Positions 1 to 7,638 are shown, counted from the first letter of the stretch. The stretch is 64,000 bases of DNA from Lujinxingia vulgaris (GCF_007997005.1 NZ_VOSL01000148.1:57690-121689); one strand, 5' to 3'. Numbers and translations: made by a program. Notes: generated by a model from the sequence alone, not told the origin.

Positions 1-2
1 TC

Positions 3-803
3 CTCACCCCCACCGAAGACGTCTTCATCGGGGACGCCTACGGCTCCAACGTCTCACTCACCGGCCTTGAGGGCGACTACATCTTCAGCTTCACGCTGGG
101 CAACCAGTCCTCCTTCGGAAACCTGGCCTCCCTTCAAATCCTGCTGGTCGAAGCCCTGGCGCTCGCCCCTGGCGAGACGCTGGAGACCTCCTACGAAGCC
201 CAGGCCAACGAGCTTGTGAACGTCACCTCCCAGAGCAGCATCGGCAGCTCCGCGCTCAACCTGACGGTCACCAACCCCGGCGGCGTCGAGATCTACAATG
301 GCCCGATGAACTCCTCCTTGCGTCTTCTGCTCGAAGAAGCGGGCACCTACACCTTCTCCTATGCGCTGAGCGGTGAAGAGCGGGGCTGGTTCCTCTCCGA
401 GCCCACAGTCCTCAGCCTGGGCACGGTGCCGATGGTCACGCTCAACGACATCGACCTCCCGGAGACCGTCGCACTGGAGCGCAGCGCCAACCTGTGGGCG
501 GGACCCAACGCCGCCTTCGTCGCCGTGCGCGTTGATGAGGCGCTTCCGGCGTCCTCCTACCCGCTCATCTTTACCAGCGCGACCAGCGGCGACCCGGCAC
601 AGCCCGTCTTCAACGGTCTCAACGTCAACCGCGCCAACTCGGTCGATGATCCTTACGTCGGTTATATCAGCTTCTACGGCAGCGTACTGACAGGAAGCGT
701 GTTGGCGCAGCCGGGTCTCTACATCGTCGAGGCCAACTTCAACGGTGCGTTCCCCGACACGACCAGTGGCGACCTCACGATCTCGCTGGGCACCAACCTC
801 TGA
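3..803 (+). CDS. C-terminal part of a secreted/cell-surface beta-rich protein (5' end outside window)
   Basis: The frame is open from base 3 to a TGA at 801-803, giving 266 visible residues and no convincing start, so the gene begins outside the window. The visible part has no cysteine, few charged clusters, and alternating hydrophobic and Ser/Thr/Asn/Gly residues with repeated short blocks of the type GTYTFSYAL and GLYIVEANF. This pattern is usual for extracellular beta-sandwich domains, and two similar modules of about 120 residues may be present. I recognise no catalytic motif and no family. A strong hairpin with a T-tract follows 20 bases after the stop. Function unknown; a surface or secreted location is inferred from composition only. 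Confidence 0.7.
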   Translation, partial: LTPTEDVFIGDAYGSNVSLTGLEGDYIFSFTLGNQSSFGNLASLQILLVEALALAPGETLETSYEAQANELVNVTSQSSIGSSALNLTVTNPGGVEIYNGPMNSSLRLLLEEAGTYTFSYALSGEERGWFLSEPTVLSLGTVPMVTLNDIDLPETVALERSANLWAGPNAAFVAVRVDEALPASSYPLIFTSATSGDPAQPVFNGLNVNRANSVDDPYVGYISFYGSVLTGSVLAQPGLYIVEANFNGAFPDTTSGDLTISLGTNL

Positions 804-822
804 GCCTCATGGAGGTGACGTG

Positions 823-858
823 AAAAAAGCCGCGCCCCTCTCGGGCGCGGCTTTTTTC
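823..858 (+). terminator. Rho-independent terminator, usable on both strands
   Basis: A 9-bp GC stem (829-837 with 843-851) and a 5-base loop are flanked by six A on the left and six T on the right. It sits between convergent genes and can end transcription from both sides. Confidence 0.85.
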
Positions 859-905
859 GTTTCGCCATCTCCCATGTTCAGGCGCCCGCGTGACGCGCCC
901 GCCGC

Positions 906-2609
906 TCAGTTCGGCCAGCTCGACTTCGCAAACACATAAAGGCGCAGCATCGCCCGCGAGGCCGCCACATAACGAAGCTCCTGCGAATACCAGTCGTCGT
1001 CGACGTCGACATCGACCAGGATCACCACCTCGGCCTCCAGACCTTTAAAGGACTGAATCGTGGTGAAGAGCACACCCTGCCCGCGCTCGGCGATCTCATA
1101 TACGAGCCTCACTCCGCCCAGCTCCTCCGGCGCCCCGGGGGTGGAACGCTCCGGGCTGTGCGGGCTCAAGATCACCACCTGATCGAGCGCGACGCCGTCC
1201 CGATCGGTCAGCTGCTCCAGGAGCTCCGCCAACTTCTTCTGCATCTTCGACGGACCCCACATCGGGTAAACCGTGGTGGGTTCGCCAGCCGGCGCCAGCG
1301 CGTGGGGGTGCATCGGGGTGTCGATGAGCTGGTTGAGATCTTCGCAAATCTCATGAGTGGTGCGGAAGTTCTCGCTCAGCATAAAAAGCATCCCATCATC
1401 GGGCACGCAGGAGGGCCGCCCGAAGATGGTCTGGCGCTCGTCGTAAAAGATCCAGCGATGCCCCTGCTGCGGATCGGCCAGCGACTCGTCGAGCACCGCC
1501 CACCAGTCCTCGCCAAAGTCCTGCCCCTCATCGACGATGATGGCATCCCAGCCCCGCACCTCTGGATGCCCCTCCACGATGGCGTCGAGCAGGATCGCGG
1601 CGCTCCTGTTCATCCAGAAGTCCGCGCTCTCCTCGCGCGCTGCCCCCCGCGGCGGCCCGAAGGGTCGGCCCAGCAGCGTCGCCGCCCGCTCACACAACCC
1701 GTGAAAATGCGTGACTTCAATGCTGCCCTTAAAACCCTCGCCGCGCTTCTCAATGCACTCGGCCAGATGCTCGGCGAGCCCGATGTTGAAACAGGTCAAC
1801 AAGACCCGCTTGCCGCGTCGCGCCATCTCCCGCGCGGCGTGCAGCGCCAGCAAGGTCTTCCCCGTTCCCGCCCCACCCTGCACCCGCACCCGGGGGTTGG
1901 CCATCAACCCGCGCACCACCGACTGCTGATGTTCGGAGAGCTTAATGAGCGACTCGCGCTCCCGATCCAGGCTGGCCGCCCGCGTCTCAAAAGGCACCTC
2001 CACATCGGGGCTGATCACCGCACACGCCGCCTCGAAATCCGGCGGACTCAAGGGCGCAATCCGCACCGGGAGTTTCGCGCCATGAAAGGCCATGATGCGC
2101 GCGATGGCGTCCTCCAGGTCGCCGGTTAACTCCCGGGAGCACAGAAGCACCTCCGGCGGAAAATCCAGCGTCTCTTTGCTCGGCCCCGGCCCGAAGGGAA
2201 ACGCCACCGCCCAGCCGTACAGCAAGGGAAACTGGCGGGTGCGCGTGGTGCCGATCGCCCGACGCATCGGATCGCCCAGACCTTTGACGATATGCTCGAT
2301 CTGGCCGCGGGCCTGCTCCGCCGGGCTCTTCGTCAGGCGCTCGCGACGCCCGTCGTGTTTCTTGCGGTACCACTGACCACCGTCACGCTCGATGCCCGAT
2401 CCCTTGCACTCCACCACCAGCATCCCCAGCTCGCGATGCACCACCAGAAAGTCCACCTCCCCCTGCCCCCCGTTTTGCCGGAGGTAGGGCAGGCTGTGGT
2501 ACACCCGAAAATCATCGCTGAGCTTGTCGCGAAAACGCTCCCAGAGCTCGCGCTCGGCGCGCCGTTTGAGCTCAACCTTCGGCGGGTGCGCGGGAATCAT
2601 GATGGCCAT
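906..2609 (-). CDS. NERD-domain nuclease fused to a UvrD-like superfamily 1 helicase
   Basis: A 567-residue fusion. The first ~110 residues form a NERD (nuclease-related) domain with the PD-(D/E)XK-like signature: Asp53 in GEVDFLV and Glu67-Cys-Lys69 in VVECKG. A superfamily 1 motor follows, with Walker A GGAGTGKT (~245-252), Walker B VDEGQD (~359-364), an NFRTTHEI motif, SFKGLEAEVV and the C-terminal VAASRA box of UvrD-type helicases. I chose the ATG at 2609 because GGAGG lies 5 bases upstream (2615-2619); the earlier in-frame TTG at 2621 overlaps that site. NERD-helicase fusions occur in DNA repair and in some phage-defence contexts. No defence partner gene is visible nearby, so the biological role is open. 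Confidence 0.85.
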   Translation of the reverse strand: MAIMIPAHPPKVELKRRAERELWERFRDKLSDDFRVYHSLPYLRQNGGQGEVDFLVVHRELGMLVVECKGSGIERDGGQWYRKKHDGRRERLTKSPAEQARGQIEHIVKGLGDPMRRAIGTTRTRQFPLLYGWAVAFPFGPGPSKETLDFPPEVLLCSRELTGDLEDAIARIMAFHGAKLPVRIAPLSPPDFEAACAVISPDVEVPFETRAASLDRERESLIKLSEHQQSVVRGLMANPRVRVQGGAGTGKTLLALHAAREMARRGKRVLLTCFNIGLAEHLAECIEKRGEGFKGSIEVTHFHGLCERAATLLGRPFGPPRGAAREESADFWMNRSAAILLDAIVEGHPEVRGWDAIIVDEGQDFGEDWWAVLDESLADPQQGHRWIFYDERQTIFGRPSCVPDDGMLFMLSENFRTTHEICEDLNQLIDTPMHPHALAPAGEPTTVYPMWGPSKMQKKLAELLEQLTDRDGVALDQVVILSPHSPERSTPGAPEELGGVRLVYEIAERGQGVLFTTIQSFKGLEAEVVILVDVDVDDDWYSQELRYVAASRAMLRLYVFAKSSWPN

Positions 2610-2955
2610 CTCGTCCTCCAATCCGAATCATCCACACCACGAGGAAAAGCGCATCAACGCGCCCCCCGCTCGGCTCATTCGATCGTTCACAGACGCCCGA
2701 TCGGGCGCATCGTCGTAACATAACGTATCGATGCGTTTTCGACACCCCCCAGTGCCTCCTCGCACGTCTCACCCGCGGCGTTGCACCAACTAAACAATTT
2801 AGAAACAGTTGAAACGAATTTGAATCAAGACCGCTCCATTTTGAGACATCGCAGGCCTTCGACCACGTAGCTTCGCCGAATTTTCAGGTTGGCACGCCTC
2901 TCGCAAAGCTCATCTTCCGAGAAACGAACCATCCCCCAAACCATGGACGACGACG
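2610..2955. other. Intergenic region between divergent genes, AT-rich patch with a small palindrome
   Basis: 346 bases without a supported gene. The right half (about 2780-2850) is much more AT-rich than its surroundings and holds the dyad CTAAACAATTTAG at 2790-2802. Its TAAACAAT core matches part of the operator-like motif at 4282-4289. This is a plausible promoter/operator zone for the rhodanese gene, but no clear -35/-10 pair stands out. Confidence 0.4.
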
Positions 2956-3309
2956 ATGACATTCAACCTGACAACCCTGGCGCTGATCGCGCTGGTCATC
3001 CTCATCGCCCTGTCGATCGTGAGGAAGAAGATGAACTTTATCGATCCCCAGACCGCTCGCCAGCTCGTCGACGAAGGCGCCCTTCTGGTCGATGTGCGCA
3101 CCCCTCAAGAGTACAACGAGCGCCATATCCCCGGCGCCCTGAACCTGCCGCTGCAGGAGCTGGAGGCTCGCACCGCCGAGCTGCCAAAAGACCGCACGCT
3201 GGTGCTCTACTGCCGCTCGGGAAACCGAAGCTCGATGGCCCGCCGCTTCCTGCTCTCCAAGGGTTATGAGGAGGTCCACGACCTGGGCGCCATCACCAGC
3301 TGGCGCTGA
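2956..3309 (+). CDS. Membrane-anchored single-domain rhodanese
   Basis: 117 residues. Residues ~4-22 form one hydrophobic transmembrane segment, followed by a basic RKK stop-transfer patch and one rhodanese domain (~28-117). The active-site loop is CRSGNRS with the sulfur-accepting Cys86, and DVRTPQEYNERHIPGA is the typical rhodanese core. Such proteins carry a persulfide on the cysteine and move sulfane sulfur between donors and acceptors. The N-terminal anchor probably leaves the domain on the cytoplasmic side (positive residues follow the helix). It is the first gene of a run of sulfur-related genes, 156 bases upstream of the ArsR-rhodanese regulator. No strong ribosome binding site precedes the ATG. 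Overall layout resembles a YgaP-like or GlpE-like membrane rhodanese. Confidence 0.85.
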   Translation: MTFNLTTLALIALVILIALSIVRKKMNFIDPQTARQLVDEGALLVDVRTPQEYNERHIPGALNLPLQELEARTAELPKDRTLVLYCRSGNRSSMARRFLLSKGYEEVHDLGAITSWR

Positions 3310-3315
3310 TCTGAA

Positions 3316-3351
3316 GCCCCGCTGGCAAGGCACAGCGCTTGCCAGCGGGGC
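3316..3351 (+). terminator. Perfect 14-bp hairpin after the rhodanese gene, no T-tract
   Basis: 3316-3329 pairs perfectly with 3338-3351 around an 8-base loop, starting 6 bases after the stop codon. No T-run follows, so it may protect the 3' end or attenuate transcription rather than act as a classical intrinsic terminator. Confidence 0.5.
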
Positions 3352-3412
3352 CATTCCGACCAGACGTCTGGAAATAGAATCCACCTCCTCACCGCTTAGC
3401 CCTTCGACGAGA

Positions 3413-3438
3413 TTTAAACGATCATCGAATCGTTCGTT
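3413..3438 (+). promoter_or_regulatory. Putative operator of the ArsR-rhodanese regulator
   Basis: An imperfect dyad with outer arms AAACGA and TCGTTT lies 28 bases upstream of the regulator's start. The 16 bases at 3414-3429 (TTAAACGATCATCGAA) recur with a single mismatch at 4281-4296, before doxX. Position and AT-rich dyad fit an ArsR-family operator and suggest autoregulation. Protein binding is inferred. Confidence 0.55.
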
Positions 3439-3465
3439 TGAAAGCCCCGCAGCATCGGAGTCGCC

Positions 3466-4140
3466 ATGACCATCGAAGACTTACCCAACTCGCTCTACGA
3501 GGCCTTCGCCCGGGTCGGTCAGGCCCTGGCCAGCCCCCACCGGCTGCGCATCCTCAACATCCTGGCGCAGTCGGAGCGCTCGGTCGAAGAGCTGGCCAGT
3601 CGCCTCGACCAGAGCATGGCCAACACCAGCACCCACCTCAAGGTCCTCAAGCAGGCCCGCCTTGTGGTCGGGCGGCGAGAGGGCAAGCATGTCTTTTACG
3701 GGCTGGCCAATGAGGCCACCCGAAGGGTGTGGCTGGCGCTTCGCGATATGGGGCTCTCGGAGCTTCCCGAAGTCCGCGACCTGATGCACACCTACGCCGA
3801 AGATCCCCACAACCTCTCTCTGCTCAACACCCCGGAGCTGCTGGAGCGGGCGGAGCGCGGAGAGGTGATCGTGCTGGATCTGCGCGGCAAGCGCGAGTTT
3901 GAAGCCGGACACGTCCCCGGCGCCCGCTCCATCCCCGCCGACGAGCTCGACCAACGCCTCAAAGAGCTCCCCACCGACCGCACCATCGTGGCCTACTGCC
4001 GCGGCCCCTACTGCGTGGCGGCCATCCAGGGGGTCGAGAAGATGCGTGCCGCCGGCCTCGACGCCCACCGCGCCACCGACGGCATCCTGGAGTGGCGCGC
4101 CGCCGGCCTCCCCGTCGAGGAGTCTGACCACGCCGCGTAA
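3466..4140 (+). CDS. ArsR-family transcriptional regulator with C-terminal rhodanese domain
   Basis: 224 residues. Residues ~10-95 are a winged helix-turn-helix of the ArsR/SmtB type (SPHRLRILNILAQ, recognition helix near SMANTSTHLKVLKQA). Residues ~118-218 are a rhodanese domain with the loop CRGPYC, giving Cys178 and Cys183. There is no cysteine in the DNA-binding part, so the metal-binding ELCVCDL motif and the dithiol pair of BigR/SqrR-type sensors are absent. The only cysteines sit in the rhodanese loop, which therefore probably senses persulfide. GGAG at 3457-3460 supports the ATG at 3466. Upstream dyad 3413-3438 and its copy before doxX suggest that it represses itself and the doxX genes. 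The fusion family is known; its signal here is inference. Confidence 0.9.
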   Translation: MTIEDLPNSLYEAFARVGQALASPHRLRILNILAQSERSVEELASRLDQSMANTSTHLKVLKQARLVVGRREGKHVFYGLANEATRRVWLALRDMGLSELPEVRDLMHTYAEDPHNLSLLNTPELLERAERGEVIVLDLRGKREFEAGHVPGARSIPADELDQRLKELPTDRTIVAYCRGPYCVAAIQGVEKMRAAGLDAHRATDGILEWRAAGLPVEESDHAA

Positions 4141-4250
4141 GCTCCCACCCGCGGCCTGCCCCACATCCGCATCCCCCTCTCAACCTCGTCTGACCTGAAC
4201 TCCGACTCGGATCCTCCCACGATCGTCGCGCGTGCCAGCGTGTCGAGGAG

Positions 4251-4304
4251 GTGTGTGGCGCGTACTTGCACACCACACACTTAAACAATCATCGAAATAT
4301 TTAA
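4251..4304 (+). promoter_or_regulatory. Putative second ArsR-rhodanese operator plus adjacent inverted repeat before doxX
   Basis: TTAAACAATCATCGAA at 4281-4296 matches 15 of 16 bases of the motif before the regulator gene. TTAAA at 4281 and TTTAA near 4300 give it partial dyad symmetry. Immediately upstream is an 8-bp inverted repeat, GTGTGTGG (4251-4258) with CCACACAC (4273-4280). The doxX start lies 21 bases after the motif, a position where bound repressor would block initiation. Confidence 0.5.
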
Positions 4305-4317
4305 CCTAAGGACGTTT

Positions 4318-4764
4318 ATGATCGCTTCGTTGCAACACCGCGCCCGACGACTGGAACCCCTCTCCCGGGCGCTCTTTCGCATGATGCTCAGTGGCATCTT
4401 CATCGTCGCCGGCCTCAACCACCTGATCGATCCCTCGCGCACCGCCGCGCGCCTGGAGAGCTCCCCGATGGGCTTTCTGGCCACCGCCATCGCCCCGGCC
4501 CAACCTCTGGTGGTGCTCAGCGGCGTCGCGCTTCTGATCGGCGGCCTCGCCCTCCTTCTGGGCCTCTATACCCGCGCGGCCGCCCTGGGCCTTCTGACAC
4601 TCCTCATCCCCATCACCGTCACGGTGCAGGTCGGCAGCATGGCCTCGATGGGACCGCTCTTCAAAAACATCGGCCTGGCCGGCGGGCTGCTCTTTTTCAT
4701 CGCCCACGGCGCCGACGTCTTCGCGCTCGACACCCTCAAAAAACGCGCCTTAGCCACACGCTGA
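4318..4764 (+). CDS. DoxX-family membrane protein
   Basis: 148 residues with about four hydrophobic helices, typical of the DoxX family: SGIFIVAGLNHLIDP in the first, then VVLSGVALLIGGLALLLGL, a third around LLTLLIPITVTVQV and a last around GLAGGLLFFI. The HxxxP-type GLNHLIDP segment and the central GLYTRAAALGL are family hallmarks. DoxX proteins were first described as a subunit of archaeal thiosulfate:quinone oxidoreductase, and other members act in thiol or oxidative-stress complexes. AAGGA at 4308-4312 supports the start. A putative ArsR-rhodanese operator lies just upstream, and two sulfur-related lipoprotein genes follow after 63 and 56 bases, so a sulfur or persulfide role is likely but not shown. 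Confidence 0.82.
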   Translation: MIASLQHRARRLEPLSRALFRMMLSGIFIVAGLNHLIDPSRTAARLESSPMGFLATAIAPAQPLVVLSGVALLIGGLALLLGLYTRAAALGLLTLLIPITVTVQVGSMASMGPLFKNIGLAGGLLFFIAHGADVFALDTLKKRALATR

Positions 4765-4827
4765 GCGATCTTCGCCCGGATCGGCCTACTCGCCGACCTT
4801 TCTACTCCCCCTTGTTCTGGAGCCTGT

Positions 4828-5301
4828 ATGCGACACCCCCGACACCTCACCCTCGCGCTGCTCACCGGCACTCTGCTCATGGTTGCCGGCTGCGCCACCA
4901 CCGCCTCCTCGACCGCCGGCGCCAGCCCCACCTCGGCCTCGCCAGCTGAAGCGGCCCCCTCCCGCACCGTGCTCAGCGTGCGCACCGAGCGTCACCTTCA
5001 AGTCGCCCTGCTCACCGCCCACACGCTGCTCGAGGGTGACAACCCGCCCACCTCCCGCGCCGACGTCGTGGCCTGCGGCCCCGCCGTCGAAGCACTCGTC
5101 GAAGCGGACATAACACCCGAGCTCGCCACGCAGATCGAGCGCCTCACCGAGCGCGGCAGCCGCGTGGTCGCCTGCGGACTTTCGCTCGAGCAATTTGACG
5201 TGGATGTCGAGGCACTCCACCCCGAGGTCACCGTCGTCGATAACGCCTTCGTCGAGATCTTCAGACTTCAACGCGAGGGCTTCTTGAGCATCGAGCTCTG
5301 A
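4828..5301 (+). CDS. Lipoprotein with DsrE-like domain
   Basis: 157 residues. The lipobox VAGC places the lipidated cysteine at residue 22 after a short hydrophobic signal; an Ala/Ser/Thr/Pro-rich tether of about 25 residues follows. The C-terminal ~105 residues resemble the DsrE/YchN fold, with two VVACG strands and the closing pattern ACGLSLEQF...VDNAFVEIFRLQREGF, which is common in DsrE-like proteins. DsrE proteins carry or relay sulfur on a cysteine; here the candidates are the two cysteines of the VVACG segments. The periplasmic, membrane-tethered location is unusual, since classical DsrE is cytoplasmic. GGAG upstream supports the start. Probably co-transcribed with doxX and the following SoxB-like gene. 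Confidence 0.7.
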   Translation: MRHPRHLTLALLTGTLLMVAGCATTASSTAGASPTSASPAEAAPSRTVLSVRTERHLQVALLTAHTLLEGDNPPTSRADVVACGPAVEALVEADITPELATQIERLTERGSRVVACGLSLEQFDVDVEALHPEVTVVDNAFVEIFRLQREGFLSIEL

Positions 5302-5357
5302 GACCAACTTCTGGCCATTTACGGGCTTCACACTGTCATCGCCAAGGCTCAACACCC

Positions 5358-6989
5358 ATGCGTAAACACCTGAACTTACTGACCATTTCCACCGCAGCAA
5401 TCACCGCAGGCGCGCTCATCGCCGCCTGCGCCAACGCCCCTGCCACCCCGGACTCCGCCACGCGGCAGGCCGACTCGCCAGCCACCGAACACCCCGGCGA
5501 AGCGCTCACCGTGCTCTTTGTCGCCGACCTGCACGCCCAGCTCTACGAGCACCCCGAGCTCTTCTGGCACGAGGGCGAAGACGACCGCCTGGAGATGGCC
5601 GGGGGCTTCGCGCGCGTGGCCGCAGCGATCGACGCCATCAAAGCCGAGCGCCCCGGCCGTGTGCTTGTGCTCGACGGGGGGGACACCCTCCAGGGGGCCG
5701 GCGAAGCCGCACTCACCGAGGGTGCCGCCATCGTCCCGGCGCTCAACGCGCTGGGGATTGACGCGGCCATCCCCGGCAACTGGGAGGTGGCCTACGGCCC
5801 CGAGGTACTCAAGCAGCGCGCCACCGAGCTCAACTTCCCCCTCTTCGCCGCCAACCTGCGCGATGAGGCCACCGGTGAGCGCCTCTTTCCGCCCTACATC
5901 GTCCGAGAGTTCGGCGAGCTGAAGGTGGGCGTGCTGGGCTACACCGACCCGGACGTGCCCGAGCGCCAGCCCCCCGCCTACAGCCAGGGCCTGAGCTACC
6001 AGGGCCCCGAAGAGCTGCCCGCCCTCATCGACGATCTGCGCACCGAGCAGGGCGCCGATGTGGTGCTGCTCCTCTCCCACATCGGCCTGGCCAAAGCCGT
6101 GCAACTCACCGATGAGCTTGAGGGCGTCGACGTGCACCTCTCCAGCGACACCCACGAGCGCACCTACGCGCCCATCGTGCAAAACGGCACCTGGGTGGTC
6201 GAGCCCGGCGCCTTCGGATCCTTCATCGGTCGCCTCGACCTCACACTTGAAGATGGCAATCTCATCGACAAACGCTGGGAGCTTATTGAGCTCACGGCAA
6301 ACGACTTCCCCGAAGACCCGGAGATGCTCGCCATCATCGACGAAGCCACCGCCGCCACCCGCGACGAGCTCTCAAAAGTGGTCGGCCATACCTCCGGGGG
6401 CCTCGCCAGGCACAACGTCATTGAGACCACGCTCGACAACCTCCTCTCCGACGCGCTGCGCGAGGCCACCGGCACCGAGATCGCCCTCTCCAACGGCTTT
6501 CGATTCGGAAACCCCGTCCTCCCCGGCCCCATCGTCGAGGGTGACCTCTGGAAGTTCTACCCGGTGGTCACCGAGCTCAAAACCGGGGAAGTCACCGGCG
6601 CGCAGATCCGCGCCTTCTGGGAGCGTGAGCTTGAGAACGTCTTCGCCCACAACCCCGCCGACCGCTTCGGGGGCTGGATCCCTCGGCCTTCCAACATGAG
6701 CGTGCGCTTTAAAGCCGACGCCCCCGCCGGAGCGCGCGTGGTGGAGATCCGCGTGGGCGGCGAACTTCTCGACGAGACGCGGGTCTACACGCTGACCGCC
6801 TGCGAGCGCGAGGGCGACCACCCCGACACGCTCTGCCGCATCCCCAACGCCAGAAATACGCGCACCCACACCCTGGATGCCCACGACGCGGTGCGCCGCT
6901 ACCTGCAAAAGCACCCCGACGCCACACGCCACCTCGAAGGTCGGGTGGTGGCCGAAGATCGCCCGCAGATCCTCCGCAGTCAGCACTGA
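5358..6989 (+). CDS. SoxB-like / 5'-nucleotidase-family metallophosphoesterase lipoprotein
   Basis: 543 residues. A signal with lipobox IAAC (Cys24) is followed by a calcineurin-type metallophosphoesterase domain (~48-300): VADLHAQ, LDGGDT, PGNWEVAYG and LLLSHIG. The 5'-nucleotidase C-terminal domain then covers ~335-510 (SNGFRFG, GGWIPRPSNM). GNWE, rather than the usual GNHE, and the GFRFG...LPGPI segment resemble the thiosulfohydrolase SoxB more than UshA. The last metal-binding motif reads SSDTHER where GHTH is usual, so an expected histidine is Asp. SoxB hydrolyses cysteine S-thiosulfonate on a SoxYZ carrier, but no SoxYZ is in view, and phosphatase activity remains possible. The sulfur-gene neighbourhood favours a sulfur substrate. 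Start chosen at ATG 5358, with AAGG upstream and a good signal peptide. Confidence 0.75.
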   Translation: MRKHLNLLTISTAAITAGALIAACANAPATPDSATRQADSPATEHPGEALTVLFVADLHAQLYEHPELFWHEGEDDRLEMAGGFARVAAAIDAIKAERPGRVLVLDGGDTLQGAGEAALTEGAAIVPALNALGIDAAIPGNWEVAYGPEVLKQRATELNFPLFAANLRDEATGERLFPPYIVREFGELKVGVLGYTDPDVPERQPPAYSQGLSYQGPEELPALIDDLRTEQGADVVLLLSHIGLAKAVQLTDELEGVDVHLSSDTHERTYAPIVQNGTWVVEPGAFGSFIGRLDLTLEDGNLIDKRWELIELTANDFPEDPEMLAIIDEATAATRDELSKVVGHTSGGLARHNVIETTLDNLLSDALREATGTEIALSNGFRFGNPVLPGPIVEGDLWKFYPVVTELKTGEVTGAQIRAFWERELENVFAHNPADRFGGWIPRPSNMSVRFKADAPAGARVVEIRVGGELLDETRVYTLTACEREGDHPDTLCRIPNARNTRTHTLDAHDAVRRYLQKHPDATRHLEGRVVAEDRPQILRSQH

Positions 6990-7005
6990 AGATGATGCGC
7001 TGCCC

Positions 7006-7638
7006 CTAGAGCAACTTCCTGCCCACCACATCAAAGGCGCACACCGCGGCCTGACGCGCAGGGCTCTGGGGGTAGCGCTCTTTAAAGAGCGTCCAGATCA
7101 TCTCATCACACGTGTTGCCGGCCGCGTCGCGTTTGCGGCCGCGCAAGGTGGCCTCATGCTCAAAGCCCAGGCGCTCGGGGATGCGCGCGCTTGGTGTGTT
7201 GCGCGGATCACAGTGAATCTCCACCCGCGAGACGCCCTCGACCTCAAAGGCCACCTTCACCAGCGCCGCGGCCACCTCGGTGGCCAACCCCTGGCGGCAG
7301 TGATCGCGATGTACCCAGTAGGCGATCTCACGCGCGCCGGGGCCCGGCCGCGTCTGCAGCCCGCTGGCCCCCAGCATTCGGGTCTGGTCTGGCGTGAACA
7401 ACCCGAACACAAAATCTCGCCCCGCATCAAAAGCGCTGCGCAGCTGACGCAACCGCTCGATCTTCTCGTTGAGGTCGCGCGGCTCATGCCGTGTCCAGGA
7501 GAGCCAGGGGCGAAGATGCTCCAGGTTATCGTCGACCGTCTCCTGAAAGAGACGCGCATCCGCCGGGTTGAGGCAGCGCACGATCAATCGTTCGGTATGA
7601 ATCCGATAGGCCGGCCCGCGGTAGGTCTGAGAGCTCAT
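7006..7638 (-). CDS. GNAT-family N-acetyltransferase, RimJ/RimL type
   Basis: 210 residues from the ATG at 7638. The N-terminal TERLIVRCLNPADARLF is the typical opening of RimJ/RimL-like acetyltransferases. The acetyl-CoA binding region follows with IAYWVHRDHCRQGLATEV, and the late NTPSARIPERLGF segment is the usual NxxS...LGF motif. These enzymes acetylate protein N-termini or small amines; the substrate cannot be read from sequence. An in-frame GTG at 7707 would add 23 residues that do not look like the family, so I prefer 7638, though its ribosome binding site is weak. It converges with the SoxB-like gene 16 bases away and has no evident partner. Confidence 0.8.
   Translation of the reverse strand: MSSQTYRGPAYRIHTERLIVRCLNPADARLFQETVDDNLEHLRPWLSWTRHEPRDLNEKIERLRQLRSAFDAGRDFVFGLFTPDQTRMLGASGLQTRPGPGAREIAYWVHRDHCRQGLATEVAAALVKVAFEVEGVSRVEIHCDPRNTPSARIPERLGFEHEATLRGRKRDAAGNTCDEMIWTLFKERYPQSPARQAAVCAFDVVGRKLL

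Noticed and set aside
1158..2129. Long plus-strand frame opposite the NERD helicase
   Set aside because: It is the shadow of a GC-rich gene: Arg/His/Pro-rich, no ribosome site and no homology.
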